Origin: OLB9 sp041392785
Lineage (GTDB): Bacteria > Bacteroidota > Bacteroidia > Chitinophagales > Saprospiraceae
Direction: 5' to 3'
NCBI GenBank assembly: GCA_041392785.1
Contig: JAWKLK010000005.1
Location: 124,001-188,000, forward strand
Length of the DNA: 64,000 nt
Both the position numbers and the translations under genes were made by a program. Below the pieces are notes generated by a model. That model saw nothing but the letters and a program-made list of their open reading frames with translations, had not been told where the DNA came from and ran no database searches. Each line of letters begins with the position of its first letter. The first letter of the stretch is position 1. Positions 48,162 through 55,985 of this stretch are shown here, piece by piece.

Positions 48162-48190
48162 TAGGGGAGTCGTAGATACGGTCTCCCCTA
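48162..48190 (+). terminator. hairpin after the cysteine-rich lipoprotein gene
   Basis: TAGGGGAG (48162-48169) pairs with CTCCCCTA (48183-48190) around 13 nt, 13 nt after the stop codon. There is no T-run, so it may be an mRNA-end stabiliser or attenuator rather than a strong terminator. Confidence 0.55.
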
Positions 48191-48198
48191 CAATATCA

Positions 48199-48210
48199 AA
48201 TTAAATATTA
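48199..48210 (+). repeat. 12-bp target-site duplication, left copy
   Basis: AATTAAATATTA immediately before the IS end, identical to 49172-49183 immediately after the other IS end. Confidence 0.75.
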
Positions 48211-49171
48211 GAATTAGGCATTTAAGCAATTAGTGTTTTATATGGAACAGGTTTGTGCTTTATCATTCGCAGTAGTAGATTATCAAAATACCCTCCTTCA
48301 TCTTGTTTCGATTGTATCTGTAACAATATTCATCTAGATAGTATTGCAGATGTTTAGCGTGACCATGTATGCCTCAACCAAGATTTAAATCCCATAATTA
48401 TTCGATGCATTACTGTAAAATTACTTCCTTTCTTCTTCGATTTCTCCGTTTTGAGATTTGGCATTTCTTTCTCTAAACTTCGATATGACGACCAAGCATC
48501 GGTTTTTATTTCTGCTGACTTTGAAATGGTTTTATCCATGAAAGTTTTCAAATTATTCTTTGTCGATCTATCAATTTGTTTAGCATATATGCGGCCAGCT
48601 CCTTTCCCACCTTTTTCTATGGCTATGACTATCAATCTTTTATTCTTATTTTTCCTCCCAACTACGCCTTCCTCTTGCTGACCGATCACGAACTCATCAA
48701 CTTCTACTTTGCCAGTCAAAAGATTATCTCCACTACTAGCCATGGGTAAAGCATGACTTTTTGCTTAAACATCCAACATGTCTTTTGTCTTAAATCAAGT
48801 TTTCGACTTAGTTCAGTAGATGCAATTCCTTTTTTTGACTCGTTGAAACATAATACACAATCCAAAACGCTTTAAGGATTGAAAATTTTACTTTATGAAA
48901 CAGAGAACCAGCCGTTGGACTCTAGATATCCACATTTAGTACATTGCCGATCGTATTTGTTGATGCCTTTGCAATGCTTTTTATGTTTGCATTTGGGACA
49001 TTCATAACCACCTTTCCACTTTAATTCTGATAAATAAGCATAACAAGAATCTTCATCAGGAAATTTGCTCTGAAACTCAAATATTGATAGGCTTTTAAAT
49101 TTTGCTTCCATTATATTAACTATATTTGTAGCAAATATAGGGGTTAAATTCATTTATAATATGCCTAATTC
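48211..49171 (-). mobile_element. IS1595-family insertion sequence, copy 2 (defective)
   Basis: 961-bp element in inverse orientation to copy 1, with the same GAATTAGGCAT ends and a perfect 12-bp direct repeat at its borders. By eye the sequence is identical to copy 1 apart from five small indels (see pseudogene entry). It separates the cysteine-rich lipoprotein gene from its T9SS partner; removing it together with one 12-bp repeat leaves a 67-nt gap, almost the same as the 65-nt gap in the intact unit at 55921-55985. Confidence 0.92.
48222..49111 (-). pseudogene. frameshifted IS1595-family transposase
   Basis: Relative to copy 1 the coding region carries, from its 5' end: loss of AG in a GAGAG run near 48926; gain of two bases before GGAATTGC near 48840; AAG changed to TTTAC (gain of two) near 48745; loss of AG in TTGAGAGG near 48372; and loss of one T in a T-run near 48290. 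Only fragments remain open (an N-terminal zinc-ribbon piece and a central DDE piece), so no functional transposase can be made without repeated frameshifting. The element could still be moved in trans by copy 1. Confidence 0.93.
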
Positions 49172-49183
49172 AATTAAATATTA
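49172..49183 (+). repeat. 12-bp target-site duplication, right copy
   Basis: AATTAAATATTA directly after the IS end, matching 48199-48210 without mismatch. Confidence 0.75.
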
Positions 49184-49188
49184 TCAAT

Positions 49189-50805
49189 ATGAAACATTTA
49201 GCATTATTTTTTACAATTTTACCTTTGCTTGTTGCAGGTCAATATGGAACCTGCTTTGAAGCTCCAGAATTCAACTTTAGTGGAACTCCAGTTACCTGGT
49301 TTCATCGAATATCTGATCCCTCTAAAGATTCTGCATGTATCAATATCATTTATCCTTATGATCAGTTGGAAATGAACATTTCTCCACTCAGTTTTGGGGA
49401 TAAGTTCATTGTCGTTTACGACAATGGTTTTTATGGGATAGTAATACGATCCTATGAGATAGCATCAGGAAACATAGAGTGGACCCAATCATTCAACCGA
49501 ACCGTTAATGAAGAAGCAAGAGGTACAGCTGCATTATATTTGGAAGCTGAAGGAAGTGATCAAGTAAAAATGATAGGATTTCAAAGCTTTTCTAAAGGGG
49601 GCAGCGCGGGTTCAAAAAAAACTGGATTTCTTAGTAAACGAATATTTGATGTCAATACAGGAATACAAACAGAATATGTATTGAATAAAGAAGTCTCCGA
49701 AAGAATCATTGATAACAAATCTAGTGTATTCCACAAAGTTCTAGATAAAGATTTGCTTTTTCATTATGATTGTAATTATTTTGATAATTCTACCTCATTT
49801 AAATGCATCCCAAAATACAATAATGCGATATCCCTGCGTGAAGAAGTCCCACCTTTTTTGCCAGACACTATTGTATTTCAACATTTTTTATCTGATAGTA
49901 CCATAGTCAATTATTACGTAAGTGGCCCCGTAGTTGAAAATGATCAAAAATTCATTTATTTAATAAAGTATTTTTATAACGAAAGTTGGCACCATGAAAT
50001 GTGGAAGACAGATGACTTTGGAAATGTGAAATGGAGAAAAGATTTTACTCATTTGATGAAGACTGACCTTGACCCGAAAGGTGTGGTATTTGAAGGACTC
50101 ATGGGCTGGGGAAGACATCCAAAAGGTATAAGAATTTTTGGAACTCACAGCATCACCCCATCTGATTTTGGGCATAGAGGATATATTGATTTTGATTTTG
50201 AAGGAAATTTAATTAAAGATCGTTTGAGTATGGTCATAGATAATAAAAAAGTAGGACACATCAAAAGTGTAACTCTTCGAAATGGCCGAGATGTACTCCA
50301 CTGTATTCGATTTATAGGAGTAAATAATCTCTATTTCTATAAAGAAACCGAAAGTGGCGAAATATCAAAAACCGGAAAGTTAATATACCAAGGCGATGAT
50401 TTGTTTGCTCTTCTCCCTATCTATATTAGCCAAACTGAGTCAGAAGACATTATCGTAAATGCTTCATTTAGATTAGATTCTATAATATCAAACCAAAATT
50501 TTGTACATGGTGGGTGGAGTTATGATTTCATGATAAAAGGATCTGATTTAGGTATAACTACAAATACTCTTGAAAGTTTTTTTCCAAATATAAATCTAAC
50601 ACCAAATCCTACTTCTGGCATAATCACCATCAAAAACCTAAATCAAAGTGCTAGCGTCAAAATTCATGATATCTCCGGCAGGTTGATACAATCTTATGAA
50701 AATATTTGGAATAATCTCGATATCTCAGATCTCCCTTCTGGTATGTATATCCTAGATATCAACAATGATACTATCCATGAGCGCCATAAAGTGGTGAAGA
50801 TGTGA
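49189..50805 (+). CDS. T9SS-sorted secreted protein (partner of cysteine-rich lipoprotein 1)
   Basis: 538-residue exported protein. Signal peptide to about residue 18 (LLVAGQ), a large beta-rich middle domain with propeller-like spaced Trp and Gly (SYEIASGNIEWTQSF, then DDFGNVKWRKDF), and a C-terminal type A sorting domain (NLTPNPTSGIITI to KVVKM). It is paralogous to the protein at 55986 by position and by motifs such as the xDIxTGKxKW-type repeat. No enzyme motif seen. The start codon now lies 18 nt from the IS end, so expression may have changed after insertion. Confidence 0.75.
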   Translation: MKHLALFFTILPLLVAGQYGTCFEAPEFNFSGTPVTWFHRISDPSKDSACINIIYPYDQLEMNISPLSFGDKFIVVYDNGFYGIVIRSYEIASGNIEWTQSFNRTVNEEARGTAALYLEAEGSDQVKMIGFQSFSKGGSAGSKKTGFLSKRIFDVNTGIQTEYVLNKEVSERIIDNKSSVFHKVLDKDLLFHYDCNYFDNSTSFKCIPKYNNAISLREEVPPFLPDTIVFQHFLSDSTIVNYYVSGPVVENDQKFIYLIKYFYNESWHHEMWKTDDFGNVKWRKDFTHLMKTDLDPKGVVFEGLMGWGRHPKGIRIFGTHSITPSDFGHRGYIDFDFEGNLIKDRLSMVIDNKKVGHIKSVTLRNGRDVLHCIRFIGVNNLYFYKETESGEISKTGKLIYQGDDLFALLPIYISQTESEDIIVNASFRLDSIISNQNFVHGGWSYDFMIKGSDLGITTNTLESFFPNINLTPNPTSGIITIKNLNQSASVKIHDISGRLIQSYENIWNNLDISDLPSGMYILDINNDTIHERHKVVKM

Positions 50806-50868
50806 CGGTCAAAATTGTTAGATTTGCTCCTTTGCCGATATATAAAATTTAAATAATTCGCACAAAAA

Positions 50869-50899
50869 TTTTGAAAAAAAAAAATAAGTCATATTATTG
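50869..50899 (+). promoter_or_regulatory. promoter-like boxes of leader copy 2
   Basis: TTTTG (50869-50873), 18 nt, TATTATTG (50892-50899), as in copies 1 and 3. Confidence 0.6.
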
Positions 50900-51187
50900 T
50901 GACAGTATTTGATTTTAGCCTAAAAAAAACGAGAAAGAAAGCTTAAGCCATTCCTAATGGTTTGAGAAAGAAATATCAAGTTCCGACTTTGATGTAGAGA
51001 TGTTATGTATTGTTTAGTAACATATATCTTAAATGTAAGATATACGTGACTTAAATAAAAATGGCCTGCCTCCCTTGCAGGGGCTGCAGACCCTTAGTAT
51101 CGTCGAGGATACTTAGCAAAGGTAAAGGTTATATATTAAATGAGTCACACTTTTTAGTTTTTTTTTGTAGGATTGCCGTAGTATTAC
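50900..51187 (+). ncRNA. candidate structured leader RNA, copy 2 (3'-truncated)
   Basis: Nearly identical to copies 1 and 3 from the promoter boxes to GATTGCCGTAG, then diverges, losing the CCGTA/TACGG and GAAA-loop hairpins. The AAGCCATT/AATGGTTT hairpin has a G where copy 1 has A, keeping a G-U pair; ATGTTA/TAACAT and ATATCTTA/TAAGATAT stems are present; GTGACT/AGTCAC closes the central domain. No lipoprotein gene follows directly. Confidence 0.65.
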
Positions 51188-51423
51188 ATTTTAGATATAT
51201 GAAATACCCGTAATTCAAACATCACAAACCAAAATGATTAAATAAATGATGATTCCATGTGGTCTTTGAAACAAAAATTAAATTTACACACATGAAATAA
51301 GCATGAACCAACTTTTTGGTACACAAACCTTGATGATTATTTTCATGCGAAACGAATGTTCGATAAGGCCAAAGATGGAGATAAGTTATCAATTCCCTCT
51401 GACCCTTAATAAAAAATAAACAG
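51188..51423 (+). other. intergenic stretch between leader 2 and the GLPGLI gene
   Basis: 236 nt with no gene visible. It holds copy B of the 62-bp palindromic element. It may be the scar of a lost lipoprotein gene, since the equivalent position in the other two units is the lipoprotein start. Confidence 0.5.
51290..51351 (+). repeat. 62-bp dispersed palindromic element, copy B
   Basis: Matches the minus strand of 29254-29315 at about 58 of 62 positions. GCATGAA (51301-51307) pairs with TTCATGC (51342-51348); a second upstream arm, CATGAAA (51291-51297), could compete for the same partner. ACCA/TGGT forms a small inner hairpin. Both copies lie upstream of a co-directional gene. Confidence 0.8.
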
Positions 51424-52104
51424 ATGAAAGCACTTTTATATATTGTTTTATTCGAGTTATTTATATTTCGTACTTTGAGTAGTCAAAATTATTATTTGAC
51501 CTATGAGTTAAGAAATAAAACAGAATTTCCAAATGATGTGCCGCCTGAATTAATTTATAAGGTAAAAGAAATATTGGAAGAAAAAAGTAAGACAATTTAC
51601 TTAGAGAAAGTTTCCTATAAAAATAAATTTATCTTATCCAAAATTGACACTTTTTATTATGAAAAGGGGTTTACAAATCCAAAAAATATCAGGACAACTC
51701 GAGCAGATAAACAATATTTTTTTGATGGCAATAAAGTATATTTCATCAATTCCACTATACATAATAATGCGTATGTAATAGATAGAGAAGAGATTAGTTA
51801 CCAATATCATTGTGACGAGAAAAGGGTGATTAATGGTTTTGAATGTGTGAAAGTAACCTGCACATTTCTAGAGGAACATTTTACACTTTGGGTAACAGAT
51901 AATTCAGTTTTTCATGGTGGCCCAAATGTATTTATAAATTTTCCTTCGCTGGTGGTAGAGCTTTCATCTGATAAAAAGCAGTACATACTTAAAAATATGG
52001 TTCAGGCAATAGTTACACAAATAAACGATGATATCATTGAAGGAAAAAAGATATTTCCAATATCAAAGCTGAAATGGGATTTGCATAATGAACTTAAACG
52101 ATAA
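51424..52104 (+). CDS. GLPGLI family protein
   Basis: 226-residue exported protein (signal peptide to about residue 20, RTLSSQ). It follows the GLPGLI family layout: N-terminal YYLTYELRNK strand, a central NGFECVKVTC with the conserved Gly/Cys region, TLWVTDNSVFHGGPNVF, and a diverged family motif (FINFPSLVVEL in place of GLPGLI). The family is known from Bacteroidota, commonly just upstream of a TonB-plug outer-membrane protein, as here. Function unknown. Confidence 0.82.
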   Translation: MKALLYIVLFELFIFRTLSSQNYYLTYELRNKTEFPNDVPPELIYKVKEILEEKSKTIYLEKVSYKNKFILSKIDTFYYEKGFTNPKNIRTTRADKQYFFDGNKVYFINSTIHNNAYVIDREEISYQYHCDEKRVINGFECVKVTCTFLEEHFTLWVTDNSVFHGGPNVFINFPSLVVELSSDKKQYILKNMVQAIVTQINDDIIEGKKIFPISKLKWDLHNELKR

Positions 52105-52157
52105 TCTTGTGCTTGAATGCATAGCTTTTGTGCAATTATGAAAAAAAAGTAAATTCC

Positions 52158-54761
52158 ATGAATAAAAGTCTTTTACTCTTTGGTTGGATTACTTTTTTTC
52201 TTCACACACTTGGGGTTGGCCAAACTTTGAGAGGCCATGTTAAAGGACAAAATATAGAAATTATTGGTGCTATTGTTACAATTACAGAATTAGATAGCGT
52301 GTCTATACTTAGCTATTGTATTTCGGATGAAAGTGGATATTGGGAGGTATATTATGAAAATATAACGGATAAATTGCTAAAAATAAGTTACTTAGGTTTT
52401 AAAGATACTCTGATTAAGATTTCCAATTTAGCAAACATTACAAAACCAATAAATATTTCACTTAGTGTAGATCCAAATATATTGGAAGAGGTAGTTGTTT
52501 CAGATACACGCTTAGGTATAGTACATCAAGGTGATACTCTGATATATGATGTCAAGGCATTTAAGTCCGAAACGGATACTGAGCTGAAGCAAGTATTGAA
52601 TAGAATGCCTGGTATAGAAGTGGATCAAAAAGGTAATATCTATTACAATGGTAAGAAAGTAGAAAAGCTGCTTGTTGAAGGTAAGGATATACTTCAAGAC
52701 CAACACAAACTGGCAGGTGAAAGTTTAGCGCCAAAAGACGTAAATAAAATTCAAATTATTGAACAATACCGCTCTTTCAGAGAGCTGTTTTCCAAAGGTT
52801 ATACAGAAAAAGTTGCCCTCAATATTTTGCTGACAGAAGAAGCCAAAGCTAAGGTAAATGGAGAATTAAATGCTCAAGTAGGCGTCAAAAGTAAGTACTT
52901 CTCAAAAGGTTCTATGTATAGAGCATCTGATCCAGTATCACATGCACTTTTTTTAAGGTCTAATAATGTTGGAGATCCCACTTTTACAGGAGCAGACTAT
53001 ATTAATATGCAACAATCCTTGGCAAAAGCACTTGAGAATGCTGATGGGAATATCAATAATATTTTACCATCTGAATTTATGAAACCACTGGATGCTAAAT
53101 CTATTACCGAACATTTTTTGGCATATTCAACTGAAATGAATGCATCCCGAAAAACAAAAATAAATATTTCTTCAACGGGCTTCCTATCTCAAAGGCAACT
53201 TTTCCATTCCTATGACCGTATTTATTTGCCTTCATCGCAGCAAATGGTTGGCGATAATGAAGGGAAATCCAGTATTCCTTTCATAAATTTGTCATCTTCT
53301 ATTCAGTATAAAATGAACCCTTTTGTTAATCTAGAAATTTTTATTCCATTTGAGTATAAAAAATCAAATACAAAGTCCAATTACGAGGGAAATTTTAACA
53401 ACATGTACTTTGAAGGTGAAAATGCATCAAATAATAAGAAAATTTCTACTGCACCTTTTTTTAGTATGACAGGAAAAATAAAATCAAAATGGGTATTTGG
53501 GCTAAGTACAGTATATCAATATGAAAATACAACCAATGACATGGGCATTTCTGAACCCATTCCTATTTTTAATTCTGACTACTATCGTCTACTCCAAAGT
53601 CAGACCATTATAAAAAGTACAACAGACGTTAAATCATACATTCAATTTAACACTCAAAGTACGAAGTTTGGTTTTTCATATAATCTGGATATTATTAATT
53701 CTAAAAATAATTTGCTTCATGAACCTGAATTTAATTCTTTTCAGTCCAAAATGCTCCATTTTCAAGATATAAATAGCGTATCCGAGATTTTTATTCAAAC
53801 TGAGAAAAATAACTTTTTATTTAAGTCAAATTATAAAATTAATGCCTTTTCAAGAAGTAAAAATATAGATACAAAACAGTATTTTTCACTACAAACGACA
53901 TCTCTACTTTTAAAGTACAGCATTTCGCAGTTTCATTTTCTTTTACTCAAAGCAGGAATAAAAGATGATGCCATTTCCTTTGAGAATTGTTGGGAAAATA
54001 ATTTAGTGCTAGATAGCAGAACGATAAGTACTGGATATTCCAACCCATTTGAAAAATCCAAACAAATCTCTTTTAGTTTATCTTATTTAAACTTCAAACC
54101 AGTACAAAAAAGAAGACTACATTTACTTTTGGAATTCCTAAGCACAACGAATCCTATTGTTATAACATCTGAGACAAATAGCACATTTGTCAGCTATTTG
54201 CCGGCATTGGGTAAAATTACGACTAAAAAAAGAGCAGCATCCATCTATAATCACCCAATTTCAAAGTTTATCTCATTACGTTTAAAATTAGATATTTTTT
54301 ATCAATATCAGGTAGGCATCACCACATATGATATTAAATTCAGGTCGAGTGATGTGCTAATAGGGATCACATCCAAAGACCTAAAGTTGCTAAATTTCGA
54401 TCTATTCTATCGTAAAAGTCATTCTAAACAAATAGTAAACTCATTTCCATTTAATGGGGTACATAATGAAATAAGTATTAACATAAATACAAAGATTAGT
54501 AAATGCACGGTTGAATTAACCAATAATTTGCATTTTCAAAATTCTAACTTTGCTTCCCAAAAATTATCATATTTTCAAATAGGATTTAATTTGGATTGTA
54601 AACTTAAAAGCAATTTAAGCTTTGTTGTTGAAGGTAGAGACATTTTAAATTTGGTAGAAAAGCAAATTTTCAGACCTGTATTTAGAGATAATTATTATGA
54701 AAACCAGCAATTTTATCGATTTCAAGGCAATGTAACCTTTGGAATGAGATTTATAATTTAA
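52158..54761 (+). CDS. TonB-plug outer-membrane protein with carboxypeptidase-like domain
   Basis: 867-residue outer-membrane protein. Signal peptide to about residue 22 (TLGVGQ), then a carboxypeptidase-regulatory-like beta sandwich (about 25-105), a plug-like segment (EEVVVSDTRLGIVHQGDTLI to LEQVLNRMPGIEV-type region, about 112-200) and a long beta barrel ending in GMRFII. It lacks an obvious SusC-type signature and pairs with the GLPGLI gene 53 nt upstream, probably as one operon. I use the ATG at 52158, which gives a proper signal peptide; an ATG ten codons earlier adds a polar stretch. Confidence 0.82.
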   Translation: MNKSLLLFGWITFFLHTLGVGQTLRGHVKGQNIEIIGAIVTITELDSVSILSYCISDESGYWEVYYENITDKLLKISYLGFKDTLIKISNLANITKPINISLSVDPNILEEVVVSDTRLGIVHQGDTLIYDVKAFKSETDTELKQVLNRMPGIEVDQKGNIYYNGKKVEKLLVEGKDILQDQHKLAGESLAPKDVNKIQIIEQYRSFRELFSKGYTEKVALNILLTEEAKAKVNGELNAQVGVKSKYFSKGSMYRASDPVSHALFLRSNNVGDPTFTGADYINMQQSLAKALENADGNINNILPSEFMKPLDAKSITEHFLAYSTEMNASRKTKINISSTGFLSQRQLFHSYDRIYLPSSQQMVGDNEGKSSIPFINLSSSIQYKMNPFVNLEIFIPFEYKKSNTKSNYEGNFNNMYFEGENASNNKKISTAPFFSMTGKIKSKWVFGLSTVYQYENTTNDMGISEPIPIFNSDYYRLLQSQTIIKSTTDVKSYIQFNTQSTKFGFSYNLDIINSKNNLLHEPEFNSFQSKMLHFQDINSVSEIFIQTEKNNFLFKSNYKINAFSRSKNIDTKQYFSLQTTSLLLKYSISQFHFLLLKAGIKDDAISFENCWENNLVLDSRTISTGYSNPFEKSKQISFSLSYLNFKPVQKRRLHLLLEFLSTTNPIVITSETNSTFVSYLPALGKITTKKRAASIYNHPISKFISLRLKLDIFYQYQVGITTYDIKFRSSDVLIGITSKDLKLLNFDLFYRKSHSKQIVNSFPFNGVHNEISININTKISKCTVELTNNLHFQNSNFASQKLSYFQIGFNLDCKLKSNLSFVVEGRDILNLVEKQIFRPVFRDNYYENQQFYRFQGNVTFGMRFII

Positions 54762-54806
54762 TGTATAGTCGTCGACAACGCTCTTTTGAAAAAAAACTCA
54801 CAAAAA

Positions 54807-54839
54807 TTTTGATAAAAAAATAAATAAGTCATATTATTG
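54807..54839 (+). promoter_or_regulatory. promoter-like boxes of leader copy 3
   Basis: TTTTG (54807-54811), 20 nt, TATTATTG (54832-54839), as in copies 1 and 2; the bases right after it differ from the other copies (GTACC for GTGAC). Confidence 0.6.
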
Positions 54840-55182
54840 TACCATTATTTGATTTTAGCCTTAAAAAAAAACGAGAAAGAAAGCTTAAGCCATTCCTAAT
54901 GGTTTGAGAAAGAAATATCAATTTCCGACTTTGATGTAGAGATGTTATGTATTGTTTAGTAACATATATCTTAAATGCAAGATATACGTGACTTAAATAA
55001 AAATGGTCTGTTACCCTTGCAGGGGCTGCAGACCCTTAGTATCGTCGAGGATACTTAGCAAAGGTAAAGGTTATATTTTAAATGAGGCACACTTTTTAGT
55101 TTTTTTTGTAGGATTGCCGTAGGATTACGGATTCTTACCCCCACGAAAGTGGTGATTTTATTTAATTTTAATAATTTATATA
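54840..55182 (+). ncRNA. candidate structured leader RNA, copy 3
   Basis: Same order of hairpins as copy 1, ending with CCGTA/TACGG and CCAC-GAAA-GTGG before an AT-rich run to the start codon. It has GGTCTG against CAGACC (six perfect pairs, where copies 1 and 2 have one C-A mismatch) and a TGC for TGT change in the ATATCTT/AAGATAT loop. The long-range pair is weakened by AGGCAC in place of AGTCAC. Homology to copy 1 runs up to the ATG. Confidence 0.7.
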
Positions 55183-55920
55183 ATGAACAAATTTAGAATT
55201 CTGACAAATTCGTTTTTAGTTTTAGGGTTTTCTCTTTTAATATTTTCATGCGGGAATGTTGAAAATCAAATTCCGATTCCCGATGATATCACAGAAACAA
55301 GGTCAATTGGAAACAGTTGTTTAGAAGCAGCCCTCCCTCTCCCAACAGGTAGTTGTGAAGGTGGAAGATATACAGCTTTAGTTGAAATACCTATGTATCC
55401 AGGATGTATATTCTATGTTTCAGCAGATTATTATATTTGTAGTGATTTGTCTTGGGGTCATACCAACATTTTTTTAGGAGATTTTAATATTTTTGATCAC
55501 GATTGTGAACAATATAACACAGATGCAGCTAATCCAACTGAAACTTGGGAATTAAATGTAAATACCCAAATTTGGCAACAATTTACAAATTATTTTTTAA
55601 ATAATTTTATCGACGCAACTGAAAGTTCACTTTCTGTAGAATACATTATCTTACAATGTAATAAAACATGTTATATTTCTATTCCAAAAGGTGATAGTGG
55701 CCAAACGATTATAGTCCCAAGAAAGATTAATTGTGGCGATTCATGCTGCAAAAGAACAAATGATTATAGACGTGATGGAAATGGAGATTGGGAACTTGTC
55801 TCTCAAGAAGTTTCTACACTCACTACATGTCCATCAAGTATACAAACAGAATGTCGAAAAAATTCCATTGCCGAGAGCCCTTGTTCAAGCATTGGTTGTC
55901 GTGCACTACAAACTTTTTAA
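55183..55920 (+). CDS. cysteine-rich lipoprotein (paralogue of 47396-48148)
   Basis: 245-residue lipoprotein with lipobox IFSC (Cys 23) and 14 more cysteines. Shared with the paralogue at 47396: YPGCIFYVS, a CNKTCYISI pair, the DSCCKR doublet and a final TECRKNSIAESPC block. No known family recognised and no catalytic motif seen. It starts directly at the end of leader copy 3 and is followed by a hairpin and a T9SS-sorted gene, the same unit plan as in the first copy but without an IS. Confidence 0.72.
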   Translation: MNKFRILTNSFLVLGFSLLIFSCGNVENQIPIPDDITETRSIGNSCLEAALPLPTGSCEGGRYTALVEIPMYPGCIFYVSADYYICSDLSWGHTNIFLGDFNIFDHDCEQYNTDAANPTETWELNVNTQIWQQFTNYFLNNFIDATESSLSVEYIILQCNKTCYISIPKGDSGQTIIVPRKINCGDSCCKRTNDYRRDGNGDWELVSQEVSTLTTCPSSIQTECRKNSIAESPCSSIGCRALQTF

Positions 55921-55927
55921 AAAATTT

Positions 55928-55959
55928 GAGCAACTTCCTCCATCGGAAGTTGCTCTTTT
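55928..55959 (+). terminator. hairpin between the lipoprotein and T9SS genes
   Basis: GAGCAACTTCC (55928-55938) pairs with GGAAGTTGCTC (55945-55955) around a 6-nt loop and is followed by TTTTG. It could end most transcripts after the lipoprotein gene while letting some reach the T9SS gene 27 nt further. Confidence 0.8.
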
Positions 55960-55985
55960 GACACATATTTTAAACCTATCATCCA

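Noticed and set aside
46957..55182. Three-fold repeat as a CRISPR array, retron or diversity-generating retroelement
   Set aside because: Copies are over 300 nt long, kilobases apart and separated by genes; no Cas genes and no reverse transcriptase are in the window.
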